Origin: Deinococcus betulae
GTDB taxonomy: Bacteria; Deinococcota; Deinococci; Deinococcales; Deinococcaceae
Direction: 5' to 3'
NCBI RefSeq assembly: GCF_020166395.1
Contig: NZ_JAIQXU010000011.1
Location: forward strand, 62,001 to 126,000
Length of the DNA: 64,000 nt
In this document: piece by piece, positions 1 through 8,047 of the stretch
Numbering within the stretch: the stretch's first letter is position 1
Layout: each line of letters opens with the position of its first letter
Notes under the pieces: model-generated
Seen by the model: the letters and a program-made list of their open reading frames with translations, nothing else
Databases searched by the model: none
What the model was told of the DNA's origin: nothing
Position numbers and translations under genes: made by a program

Positions 1-1
1 G

Positions 2-268
2 GCCCGCCCCGCCGACCTGCTGGTCTTTGACGACGTGTCCAGCGCCCTGGACGCCCGTACCGAAGCGCAACTGTGGCAAGGTCTGAGCACCACAGACGCG
101 ACCTGCCTGGTGGTCAGCCACCGCCGCGCCGCCCTCCTGCGCGCCGACCGCATTCTGGTGGTGCAGGGCGGCCGAATTACTGACGAAGGTACTCTGCCCG
201 ACTTACTGGAACGCAGCGACGAAATGCGCGCCCTATGGGCCGAGGAGGAAGTGGGGAGCGGACAGTAA
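2..268 (+). CDS. ABC transporter ATP-binding domain, C-terminal fragment (5' end outside window)
   Basis: This is the last part of an ATP-binding cassette, open at the window edge. The visible frame has a Walker B segment (LLVFDDVSSALD) with the D-loop SALD directly after it, then the H-loop VVSHR, then the usual ABC tail (RILVVQGGRITDEGT). The Walker A and signature motifs lie upstream of the window. The end of this domain resembles exporter-type cassettes, so a fused membrane domain is likely, but this is inference. A GTG at 35 lies inside the Walker B motif and is not a real start. A hairpin terminator follows 21 bp after the stop. Confidence 0.9.
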   Translation, partial: ARPADLLVFDDVSSALDARTEAQLWQGLSTTDATCLVVSHRRAALLRADRILVVQGGRITDEGTLPDLLERSDEMRALWAEEEVGSGQ

Positions 269-289
269 AGAATGGAAAGTGGAAGAAAG

Positions 290-330
290 ATGGAGGGGCG
301 CTCAAGTCGGCGCCCCTCCATCCTTTGTTT
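290..330 (+). terminator. Intrinsic terminator after the ABC gene
   Basis: A perfect 12-bp stem (290-301 paired with 310-321, arms ATGGAGGGGCGC and GCGCCCCTCCAT) with an 8-nt loop is followed by CCTTTGTTT. It sits 21 bp downstream of the ABC stop codon. Confidence 0.8.
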
Positions 331-370
331 GACAGCTCCCTGACTGACCCAGAGACGAAAAGGGGTTCTT

Positions 371-607
<237 letters not shown>

Positions 608-612
608 TCCGT

Positions 613-1173
613 TCAAATCTCCTGAAGCGGAATCGCCGCCAACCACTCCGGCACCTCATCCGGCGCGTAAGTGTCAAACACCAGCCGCGTCAGCGCCACC
701 AGCGGATACCCGCCCAGCTCGCCCCCCTCCTTGCGCCGGTCCACAATGCAGGCAATCCCCACGCATTGCCCTCCCGCTGCCTCGGCCGCCTTAACGGCTT
801 TGAGCACGCTGCCCCCAGTGGTCAGCACGTCCTCGACGGCCACAAACCTCTCCCCTACCCCCACCGCAAAGGCTTCCCGAATCTTCATGCCGCCCTGCCC
901 GTCTTTCTCGGCGAAGATGGCGCGGGTGCCGCAATGGCGCGCCGTTTCGTAGGCCAGCACCACGCCGCCCATCGCCGGGCCGATGATGAAGTCGGCCTGG
1001 ATGCCCGCTGCGCGAATGGCCTCGGCCAGCGCCTGCCCAATCTGCTCGGTGTACTGGGGATGCTGCAGCACGGTCGTGCTCTGCAAAAACTTGGGGCTGT
1101 GGCGGCCACTGGCCAGCAAAAAGTGACCCTCGTGGTAGGCGCCCGCCTGCCGATACACCTCAAGAACGTTCAT
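613..1173 (-). CDS. pyrE: Orotate phosphoribosyltransferase
   Basis: PyrE joins orotate to PRPP to give orotidine monophosphate, the fifth step of de novo pyrimidine synthesis, in the cytosol. The 186-residue product has the PRPP-binding loop VEDVLTTGGS at about residues 113-122 and the N-terminal orotate-side segment GHFLLASGRHSPKF. Length matches the bacterial family. An in-frame ATG 21 codons upstream exists, but family alignment favours the MNVLEVYRQ start. The gene stands alone, far from pyrR/pyrB/pyrC at 46-50 kb. A copy of the dispersed repeat lies just beyond its stop. No PyrR-type leader is visible in the 47 bp to the divergent gene. Confidence 0.95.
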   Translation of the reverse strand: MNVLEVYRQAGAYHEGHFLLASGRHSPKFLQSTTVLQHPQYTEQIGQALAEAIRAAGIQADFIIGPAMGGVVLAYETARHCGTRAIFAEKDGQGGMKIREAFAVGVGERFVAVEDVLTTGGSVLKAVKAAEAAGGQCVGIACIVDRRKEGGELGGYPLVALTRLVFDTYAPDEVPEWLAAIPLQEI

Positions 1174-1220
1174 GGGGGCAGTATTCCATTCTGGCCGCCC
1201 CCGGCGGGGCATCATGCCGT

Positions 1221-1424
1221 ATGGACACCGTGACATTTCCAGGAGCGCGGGTGGTGGGGGCGCGGCGCAGGCTGCTGGGCATTGGGCGCGCCGAACTGGC
1301 GCAGGAAGCGGGGCTGCCCCCAGCCCTGCTGGCCCAGTTAGAAGCCGGGCATTACGACCCGCGCAGCCTGCACGAACTGGCCCGGCGGGTGCTGGCGCGC
1401 CGCCTGGACATCACGCTGGACTAG
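1221..1424 (+). CDS. Small XRE-like helix-turn-helix protein
   Basis: This 67-residue product is almost entirely a Cro/C1-type HTH: RRRLLGIGRAELAQEAGLPP fits helices 1-2, and ALLAQLEAGHYDP fits the recognition helix and its following turn (compare the family pattern ...LSQLERG...P). It is divergent from pyrE with 47 bp between starts, so it could act on that shared region, but nothing else supports this. No effector domain is present. The function is unknown; a small DNA-binding regulator is the best guess. Confidence 0.6.
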   Translation: MDTVTFPGARVVGARRRLLGIGRAELAQEAGLPPALLAQLEAGHYDPRSLHELARRVLARRLDITLD

Positions 1425-1604
1425 GCCGCGCGGCTTAAGGCGGCTGGCGGATTCGCAGCCGCCCCCGTTCATGTTGAGATAGAGGCCATGTTGAGCTCAG
1501 GGCCGTGCCGAGATAAGGAAAGGGCCAACGGCGCTGGACCCAGTGACCCTGGAGAATTGAACTATAGAGTTCTGCCTGAGAAGGCCGAAAAGGAACGGTG
1601 CGGC

Positions 1605-2354
1605 GTGAATCAGGCGTTTGTAGATGCCAGCTGGCACGAGGTGCCCGGCGACGATGGAAACCTGACCGGCCTGGGCGGCTGGGGCCTGGTGCTGCTGGTG
1701 CCGGGAACGCTGCCGGCGCGGTTTCAGGGCCAATTGCGCGCCCCCGACAACAACGCCGCCGAGGTGCGCGCGGTGCTGGAAGCCGTGCGCGCGGCGCCAG
1801 CCGGACCCCTGACAGTGCATACCGACAACGAGGCCGTCATCGCCGCTGTGGGCCGGGGCCGGGGCCCGGAGGTGCTGACCGACGCCGCCCATGAGGTCCT
1901 TGAAGAAGTGGCGGCGCGCGGCGTGACGCTGCGGGTGCGCTACGCCCCCCGCACCCGGCGGCACATGATGACGGCGCATCTGCTGGCCAACGACGCGCGG
2001 CGGGGCCTGGGCACCCCCGGCCTGCTGGGCGCCCGCTCAGACGTGGTCATTGAGCAGCGGGCCGCTGGGGGTGAGGCGCGGGTCAGCCTGCGCCGCGAGG
2101 GTGAGCGCGTCACCGCCCACGTCCCGCTGGACTTTGCCTCAGAGGTGCCGCCCAGTGCCCAGGCGCTGCTGGCGGCGGTGGGCCTGGCCCTGCCCGGCGA
2201 GGTACTGGTCGTCCGGCGCGCCAGCAAGGTGGCCCAGGCGCTGTGGCAGCGGCCAGAACGCGCCCTGCGCCCCACCGCCCAGGCACTGCTGCAAGGCGCC
2301 CGCCGCGCCGCCGACGAAAGCGGTGTGCAGGTGGAATTTCTGGGCGCGGGCTAG
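1605..2354 (+). CDS. Ribonuclease H-like protein with C-terminal extension
   Basis: The first ~135 residues fit type 1 RNase H. Asp7 is in FVDASW, Glu53 in NNAAEVRAVLEAV, Asp74 in HTDNEAV and Asp130 in HLLANDARRG, giving the DEDD order of the fold's metal-binding residues. The remaining ~110 residues are not recognised and may be a lineage-specific domain. The GTG start at 1605 is chosen because AAGGAACG lies just upstream and the RNase H core begins at once; the frame stays open back to 1488, so a longer product cannot be excluded. If active it would cleave RNA in RNA-DNA hybrids, but a diverged or non-catalytic role is possible. Confidence 0.75.
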   Translation: MNQAFVDASWHEVPGDDGNLTGLGGWGLVLLVPGTLPARFQGQLRAPDNNAAEVRAVLEAVRAAPAGPLTVHTDNEAVIAAVGRGRGPEVLTDAAHEVLEEVAARGVTLRVRYAPRTRRHMMTAHLLANDARRGLGTPGLLGARSDVVIEQRAAGGEARVSLRREGERVTAHVPLDFASEVPPSAQALLAAVGLALPGEVLVVRRASKVAQALWQRPERALRPTAQALLQGARRAADESGVQVEFLGAG

Positions 2355-2647
2355 AGATGTCCTATAGGAGAACCCAGAGCGGATGCCCCCTCACCGCTGT
2401 TCAGACGGAGGCTGTTGAATCATGGCCTAGCCGAAAAGGCACTCTCTGGGCCTCTATAACGCAGCCTCCGTCGTTTCGCGCGCTCTGCTCCCCAACTCTT
2501 CGACTCTGCCCGGATTGCATCCAGCATGCGGCTGAAGTCCACCGGGGTCCGTCTCTGTCCGCAAGAGGCAGAAGTACCAACGGAACCTTGCGGTGTTGTC
2601 AGTCCCAGGGTGGAACTCGCAGCCGCTGTCAGGGGGTACGCTGAACC
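2355..2647. other. Intergenic region, no gene seen
   Basis: About 290 bp between the RNase H-like gene and the GH31 gene. It is less GC-rich than its neighbours. I see no coherent gene, RNA or clear hairpin terminator. It presumably carries the promoter of the glucosidase gene, which I cannot place. Confidence 0.5.
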
Positions 2648-5086
2648 ATGCGGTTCACATCGTTTGAGGCGGAGCAAGGCGGCAGGCAGGTGCGGGTCTG
2701 GGGCGCCGCCGATCTGCTGGTGGTCAGCGCGCCCCTGCCGGGTGTGCTGCGCGTGCGGCTGCTGCCCGAGGCGCGTGCCCAGAGCCTGAATTTTCCCCAC
2801 CCCAGCCCAAAGGCCAGCTTCGCTCTGCGCCCCGACCTCCCCGAAAGCGTGGCCCTGAGCGTCACCGAAGCGGACGGCACAGAGCTCCTGGTCATTGGCG
2901 GCGGGCTGGCCCTGCGCCTGAACCGGCACACCGGCGCCTGGCAGGCCCTGAGCGGCAGTGGTCCCTCGGCGCGGGTGCTGGCCGAGGCCCTGGGCTGGGC
3001 GGGCGAGGCCCCAGCCCCGCGCCCCCCGCTGGACGCCACCCGCTTCAACTTGCGCCGCACCCGCCTGTCCCTGGCCGCCCCTAAAGGCGCCGCGTACCTG
3101 GGCTTTGGCGAGAAGGTGGGCCCTCTGGACAAACGCGGCATGGCGCTGACGTTCTGGAACACCGACTGCTTTCCGCACCACACCGAAACTGACCCCCTCT
3201 ATGTCTCGGTGCCGTTCATGACGGTGCTGGACGCCGGGCGCGCCCACGGCGTCTTTCTGGACGAGCCCTGGCGCCTGGAGGTGGACGTGGCCCGCGCCCA
3301 CCCGGACGAGGTGCGCTGGGCCTCGGCGGGGCCAGAGCTGGACGTGTACGTCATCTCTGGCCCCCGCCCAGCCGATGTGCTGCGGCGCTACACCGACCTG
3401 ACGGGCGCGGCCCCCATGCCACCGCTGTGGGCGCTGGGGGCGGCCCAGAGCCGCTGGGGCTACCGCACTGAGGCCGACCTGCGCGCGGTGATCGCCGGTT
3501 ACCGTGAGCGCCAGTTGCCGCTTGACAGCGTCTACGTGGACATTGATTACCTGGACGCCTACAAGGTCTGGACGGTTAACCGCGCCAATTTTCCCGACCT
3601 GAAGGCGTTTGTGCGGGAGGCGGCCGGGCAGGGCGTGAAACTGGTGCCTATCGTGGACCCCGGCGTGAAGGTCGAAGCGGGCTACGACGTGTATGAGGAA
3701 GCCGTCAGGGGTGACCATCTGGTCAGGACGGCGCGTGGCGAGGTGCTGGTGGGCGAGGTCTGGCCTGACCCGGCGGTCTTTCCAGACTTCACGCGCCCCG
3801 AGGTCGTGGGATGGTGGGCCGGACGCCACCGCCTGTTTGCCGAACTGGGCATTCAGGGCCAGTGGAACGACATGAATGAACCGGCGTGCTTCAGTCTCCG
3901 GGTCCCCCGCGAGACCGAGGGCAAGACCCTGCCCTACGACGCCTGGCACGGCACCCGCACCCACCTGGAGGTCCACAACGCCTACGCCAACGGCATGAGT
4001 GAAGCCAGCCGCGCCGGCTACGCGCGCCTGAGCCCTGGCATTCGCCCCTGGATTCTTACGCGCGCCGGGTACGCAGGCATTCAGCGGCACGCGGCCGTCT
4101 GGACCGGCGACAACACCGCCACCTGGTCCCACCTGGCCCTGAGCCTGCCCATGATTCAGGGCCTGGGCCTCAGCGGCGTGCCCTTCGCCGCAGCCGATGT
4201 GGGCGGCTTTGGCGGCGACACCACCGGCGAGTTGCTGGCCCGCTGGTACCAGGCGGCGGTGGGCTACGCCTTCCTGCGCAACCACGCCGCGCTGGGCACC
4301 GCCGACCAGGAGCCGTGGCGCTTTGGCGAGCCCTATACAGGGGTCATCCGGGCGGCGCTGGAGTGGCGCTACCGCCTGCTGCCGCACCTCTACACCCTGG
4401 CCCATACAGCCACCCGCACCGGTCTGCCCGTGATGCGCCCGCTGGCCCTGCACTTTCCCGCCGACGAGGACGCCGTGCGCGAGGACACCCAGTATCTGCT
4501 GGGGGACGGGCTGCTGGTGGCTCCGGTGCTGCGCGCCGGGCACCGCAAACGGCTGGTGTACCTGCCGGCGGGGCGCTGGGCCGAGGTGTTCAACCTGGGC
4601 CAGCTGGGCACCGTTCATGAGGGCGGGCAGCACATCGTGGCCCACGCGCCGTTAGACACCCTGCCGCTGTACCTGCGCGAGGGCGAGGCGGTGCCGGTGA
4701 CCACGCCGGCCCAGCACACCACCACCGCCCGCTGGGAAGAACTGTCGTGGCTGGTGCATGCCAGCCCGGCGGGCTTTCTGGGCCAGCTGTACGAAGACCT
4801 GGGCGACGGCCCGGTGCGCGGCCGCCTCACCCGCCTGATGGGCGAGCGCCAGGGCCGACGCCTGCTCATTCGCCGCGAAACGCAGGGCGAGGCCGGCCCA
4901 GAAGCCCGCGTGACCATGCGTGTGGTGGGCCTGGGGCATGTGCGCGGCGTGCAGGGGGCCGTGAATTACACCTACGAGGACGGACTGCTGACCCTGACGC
5001 TGCCCGCCCGCTGGACCGGCGTGACCCTGGATTTGGAGGAGGAACCAGAAGGCGAGCCAGACACCCGGTCAGAAGAGAACGGCTGA
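2648..5086 (+). CDS. Glycoside hydrolase family 31 alpha-glucosidase
   Basis: The 812-residue product has the N-terminal beta-sandwich and (beta/alpha)8 barrel order of GH31. The signature WNDMNEPA contains the expected nucleophile, Asp408. WTGDN carries the likely acid/base Asp488. Substrate-site segments YVDIDYLDAYKVWTV and GFGGDTTGELLARWYQ are also present. Family enzymes release glucose from alpha-1,4 or alpha-1,6 glucosides; the exact substrate cannot be read from the sequence. No signal peptide is visible, so it is probably cytosolic and acts on imported maltodextrins or sucrose-like sugars. No sugar transporter or regulator is adjacent. Confidence 0.93.
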   Translation: MRFTSFEAEQGGRQVRVWGAADLLVVSAPLPGVLRVRLLPEARAQSLNFPHPSPKASFALRPDLPESVALSVTEADGTELLVIGGGLALRLNRHTGAWQALSGSGPSARVLAEALGWAGEAPAPRPPLDATRFNLRRTRLSLAAPKGAAYLGFGEKVGPLDKRGMALTFWNTDCFPHHTETDPLYVSVPFMTVLDAGRAHGVFLDEPWRLEVDVARAHPDEVRWASAGPELDVYVISGPRPADVLRRYTDLTGAAPMPPLWALGAAQSRWGYRTEADLRAVIAGYRERQLPLDSVYVDIDYLDAYKVWTVNRANFPDLKAFVREAAGQGVKLVPIVDPGVKVEAGYDVYEEAVRGDHLVRTARGEVLVGEVWPDPAVFPDFTRPEVVGWWAGRHRLFAELGIQGQWNDMNEPACFSLRVPRETEGKTLPYDAWHGTRTHLEVHNAYANGMSEASRAGYARLSPGIRPWILTRAGYAGIQRHAAVWTGDNTATWSHLALSLPMIQGLGLSGVPFAAADVGGFGGDTTGELLARWYQAAVGYAFLRNHAALGTADQEPWRFGEPYTGVIRAALEWRYRLLPHLYTLAHTATRTGLPVMRPLALHFPADEDAVREDTQYLLGDGLLVAPVLRAGHRKRLVYLPAGRWAEVFNLGQLGTVHEGGQHIVAHAPLDTLPLYLREGEAVPVTTPAQHTTTARWEELSWLVHASPAGFLGQLYEDLGDGPVRGRLTRLMGERQGRRLLIRRETQGEAGPEARVTMRVVGLGHVRGVQGAVNYTYEDGLLTLTLPARWTGVTLDLEEEPEGEPDTRSEENG

Positions 5087-5335
5087 AGGCGAGGAACCAG
5101 ATTATTCAAAATGGTTTTCTGGGCACTTGAAGACATTCCACAGCAGCCCTGATACGGCTTCCGTCCATTGCCGGAATATCTGGAGGAGCACCGGATGTTC
5201 CCCGCTTTCGGCGCTTTGCAAGCCCAAGTCCTAGAAATCCGTATGTCAGGCCGCTGGCCTCAAGAGCTCCGAAATCGGCTCTACCAAAAAGACCGACCTG
5301 GAAGCTCAGGTCGGCCTGGGGCATAGAGGCGCCGT
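5087..5335. other. Intergenic region between convergent genes
   Basis: No gene seen. Near the right end CGACCTG (5291-5297) and CAGGTCG can pair around GAAGCT, preceded by CAAAAAGA, which may end transcription of the minus-strand side. A short segment near 5152 (ACGGCTTCCGTCCATTG) resembles one near 7791. Confidence 0.45.
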
Positions 5336-5716
5336 TTACCCGTCTGCTGGCTGGGGCTGCGCCGTCACTGTCACCCGCTGACCCTGCCGCAGCCGGTTAA
5401 AGGTCACGTCGGCGTGGGCCGTCACGGGGCAGCCCAGCAGATTCGCCGCGTCCTGGGCAGCGGTTTGCACAAAAAATTCCATATCGCGCACCACTGGATG
5501 CCCGATGAAGGCGTCAATGTAGGCGTCCAGGCTGAACAGTTCCAGCAGCCCCGGCCCGGCCTCGTAGCGCAGGGTCAGGGTGCTGCCGGGGGCCGGGTTC
5601 AGGGTGACCGGGCACAGGTGCGGCAGGTGCAGCACGTGTTCAATGGCCGTGGTCAGGTCAGGCCGCGCGTTGGCAATCACCCGCAGCAGGCTGGCCGGCG
5701 GCGGGGTCTCACTCAT
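5336..5716 (-). CDS. QueF-like T-fold protein with altered active site
   Basis: The 126-residue product aligns with single-domain QueF (preQ0 nitrile reductase). LCPVT with Cys35 matches the nucleophile motif of QueF (SLCPxTGQPDF). LLELFSLDAYIDAF matches the substrate-glutamate and helix segment (ESKSLKLYLFSF), with Glu59 kept. Two expected features are changed: the aspartate after the Cys motif (family QPDF) is replaced in NPAPG, and the His-Glu pair of the family (FHED) is not kept (VVRDME). Its ATG overlaps the stop of the upstream transporter gene (ATGA). It is probably a 7-deazaguanine-related T-fold enzyme, but plain QueF reductase activity is doubtful. Confidence 0.7.
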   Translation of the reverse strand: MSETPPPASLLRVIANARPDLTTAIEHVLHLPHLCPVTLNPAPGSTLTLRYEAGPGLLELFSLDAYIDAFIGHPVVRDMEFFVQTAAQDAANLLGCPVTAHADVTFNRLRQGQRVTVTAQPQPADG

Positions 5717-6255
5717 GCGGCGGCGGCCCGGGCGGCGCGGCCCACCCGGAAGGCCAGCAGCGCCGCAATCAGGTACTTGACCAAAATGTCGGCAGCGATG
5801 ATCGACACAATTTGGCCTGTGCTCTTGTCACCCCAGAAGGCGAGCAATGTAAACAGAATGGAATCCAGCGGCACACTGACGGCGTTGCTGGCCAGCACCC
5901 GCGTCCACCAGCTGCGCTGGATGAGGCGCTGATAGACCGCCGTGTCAGCAAGTTCGCTCAGCAAGATGCCCAGGAAACTTGCGCCAATGAAGCGCCACTG
6001 CGTATCTGTAACCAGCGCCACAGTGGTGTTCACGATCAACGCAGCGGCAATAGCTATATAGACCGAGTTCAGGCCGCCTGCGCGGTGAATGCGGTCGCGC
6101 AAGGTAAAGACGGCTGCAAAAAAGACGGTTCCGACACTCAGCGGCCCAATGAACGTGTTCAGCGTGAGGTTGGCGAGCAGGATGCTCAGCGCGTACAGAG
6201 TAACCAGCAGCAGGGGCAGCGGGGCAAGCAGGCCACGCGCGGGAGAATGATTCAT
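5713..6255 (-). CDS. Queuosine-precursor transporter, YhhQ/VUT family
   Basis: This 180-residue membrane protein has about six hydrophobic segments and the family layout: an N-terminal LLANLTLNTFIGPLSVGTVFF helix pair, a FTLRDRIHRAGG loop, and the SFLGILLSELADTAVYQRL and SNAVSVPLDSILF segments conserved in YhhQ. E. coli YhhQ imports the tRNA-modification precursors preQ0/preQ1. GGAGG lies 8 nt before the ATG. The stop overlaps the start of the QueF-like gene by 4 bp, so the two are translationally coupled and probably share a salvage role. Confidence 0.85.
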   Translation of the reverse strand: MNHSPARGLLAPLPLLLVTLYALSILLANLTLNTFIGPLSVGTVFFAAVFTLRDRIHRAGGLNSVYIAIAAALIVNTTVALVTDTQWRFIGASFLGILLSELADTAVYQRLIQRSWWTRVLASNAVSVPLDSILFTLLAFWGDKSTGQIVSIIAADILVKYLIAALLAFRVGRAARAAAA

Positions 6256-6347
6256 AGAGGAGCCTCCAGCCGCAGCGACAAAACAGGTCGCGGGCCGCCC
6301 CCGAGCCTACCAGAGGTCAGGGCCACAAAGCATGAACGGGCGGCCCT

Positions 6348-6890
6348 CTAGCGGCGGCGCCCAAAGCGCAGGCGAGAGGTCGGCGCTGGCTCTGGGGGCG
6401 GGGCGGCCGGCGTGATGGCTTCAAAGTCGCGCACAGCGCCCTGCAACCAGTCGGGGGCGCCGCCGGGGCGCAGCAGGTCCTCGCTGGGCACCCACTCAGC
6501 GCCGGTCAGCTGGGTGTGGTCCGGCTGAAGGATGCCCGCGCAGTATTCGGTGCCGAAAATCAGGTTCAGGCGCATGCCGTCTCCGGCCCCGTAACTGCCG
6601 CGCGCCGCGTGCGACCCCACCAGCTTCAGGTCGCTGACCGCCAGGCTCAGCTGCTCGCGGATGGTGCGGCGCAGTTGCAATTCGACCGGGTTACTTCCGG
6701 TGGCCGCACTGAGCACAAAACCCGGCAGGTCGTGACGGCCGCCGGGCAACAAGGGGGTGCGGGGCGCCGTGATGAGGTACGCGCCCCGGTGCGCAATCAG
6801 GGCGAAGGCCCCCACGTGGTAGGCGGTGGGCAGGGTCTGCTCGTCGGCGGGGGTCATCACAGGGGGCACTCCTGCTGCCAGGGGGGTCAT
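6348..6890 (-). CDS. Nudix-fold protein with degenerate Nudix box
   Basis: The 180-residue product has the Nudix beta-strand start (AYHVGAFALIAHRGAYLITAP), the LPGG turn and a helix where the box should be. The box reads ...ELQLRRTIREQLSLAV instead of the canonical REXXEEXGU, so most metal-binding glutamates are missing. Family members cleave nucleoside diphosphates linked to a second moiety; this one may have lost that activity or bind only. A second Met at residue 12 (MTPADEQ) could be the true start. The last ~25 residues are Pro-rich and end in basic residues. Confidence 0.65.
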   Translation of the reverse strand: MTPLAAGVPPVMTPADEQTLPTAYHVGAFALIAHRGAYLITAPRTPLLPGGRHDLPGFVLSAATGSNPVELQLRRTIREQLSLAVSDLKLVGSHAARGSYGAGDGMRLNLIFGTEYCAGILQPDHTQLTGAEWVPSEDLLRPGGAPDWLQGAVRDFEAITPAAPPPEPAPTSRLRFGRRR

Positions 6891-6935
6891 GAGGGAGGGC
6901 AGGTCAGGGCATTGTACCCTCCGCCCCCACCGCCG

Positions 6936-7619
6936 TCACGACCGCCACAGGGGGGGCACGAGAGGCGCGCAGCGCAGCACCGCCGCCAGATCCAGCAGGG
7001 CGCCGTCGTGCGCGGGGTTGGTCCAGGCCGGTGACTGCACCAGCAGCACGCTGCTGACTGCGGCGGGGTCGGGCAGCCTGCTGCCGGGGGCCACCTGCCG
7101 GGTCAGGGTCACGCGCGCCAGCGCGTCTGGGGGCAGCAGCGCCGTCAGCTCACCGGCAGTGCGCGCCAGGTCGTAGCCCTCGGCCACAGGCAGGGCCTCA
7201 TGCCAGAAGGGATACAGGGTGGTGACGTGCCGCACCCGGCCCCGCCGCAGGGCCAGGCCTGCCCAGTTGCCGGGCCGCACCCGCTCGGGGTCGCCGCTGG
7301 TGCTGCCCAGGTCGTGGTGCGAATCCAGATTCAGCACCGCCTGGCCTGGAAACTGGTCCAGCCATCCCCAGGCGTCGGCGTGGCTGAGGGTGACAAAGGC
7401 CGGCACTCCCGCGTAGGCGCGCAGGGCCTCCCAACCGGGGTACAGGGGAAAATCGGTGTCCAGCGCCGCCCAGTCGGCTGGGCCTGCCCCGCGCCGCTGG
7501 GCCCGCAGCGACCAGGCGGCCAGACGGTCGGTGTCCCGGTCAGGGGTGCCCCAGATAGGTGCGTCAAAGACCAGTTCACGGGTGCCCGAAAAGGCGTCCC
7601 AGTCCACACTGAGGAGCAT
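6936..7619 (-). CDS. Arginase-like (UPF0489-like) metal-binding hypothetical protein
   Basis: The 227-residue product has short acidic/histidine motifs reminiscent of the arginase/deacetylase fold: SVDWDAF at residues 4-10, SHAD at 79-82 and LNLDSHHDLG at 96-105. Such clusters bind two metal ions in arginases and related proteins. The substrate is unknown and overall similarity is too weak to call an arginase. The gene is close to the minus-strand Nudix gene (45 bp apart), so they may be co-transcribed. Confidence 0.55.
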   Translation of the reverse strand: MLLSVDWDAFSGTRELVFDAPIWGTPDRDTDRLAAWSLRAQRRGAGPADWAALDTDFPLYPGWEALRAYAGVPAFVTLSHADAWGWLDQFPGQAVLNLDSHHDLGSTSGDPERVRPGNWAGLALRRGRVRHVTTLYPFWHEALPVAEGYDLARTAGELTALLPPDALARVTLTRQVAPGSRLPDPAAVSSVLLVQSPAWTNPAHDGALLDLAAVLRCAPLVPPLWRS

Positions 7620-8047
7620 ATGAAGTCCAGTTGTAGCGCACTGGGGTGGGTGACAGCAGCACCCAGAGCGGCGGTGTCATTCTTCACCGCGCTTCAGACG
7701 AATGAAAGGAGTGTCGGCAACAGACCGCAGCGTGGGTGACATGGAGGGGTGACCCCGGCCTCAGGGTGGACCACTCCGCCACAGTCAGACGGCTTTCGTC
7801 CGCTTGTTCTCCGTCGGGAGCGCAGCGGCTGGCCCCTCCCGGCGCGGAAGGGGGTGCCTCTCGACTTCTGCCAATTGGAGGTCACCCCTGTGGCACACGC
7901 TTCAGGCAGTAGCAGCAGGAGCCAGCAGAGAGGGCGGCCAGGCCTCCCTGACAGAGAACCCGCCGCCCTGAAAGCAGTTCGAGTGGAATTGAGGGGCCGG
8001 TCGGTCCTACCCAACGGAACGGCCTACCGCTGCAACACCAGAGGGCT
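7620..8047. other. Intergenic region, no gene seen
   Basis: 428 bp between two minus-strand genes. It should hold the promoter of the arginase-like gene and the end of the GNAT operon transcript. I see no convincing reading frame or RNA. The segment near 7791 (ACGGCTTTCGTCCGCTTG) resembles one near 5152, suggesting a decayed small repeat. Confidence 0.5.

Noticed and set aside
2420..4645. Long minus-strand frame opposite the GH31 gene
   Set aside because: GH31 catalytic motifs are clear on the plus strand; this frame is Gln/His/Ala/Gly-rich without motifs.
6348..6890. Active Nudix hydrolase
   Set aside because: The box helix RRTIREQLSL lacks most of the glutamates of REXXEEXGU, so I kept only the fold assignment.
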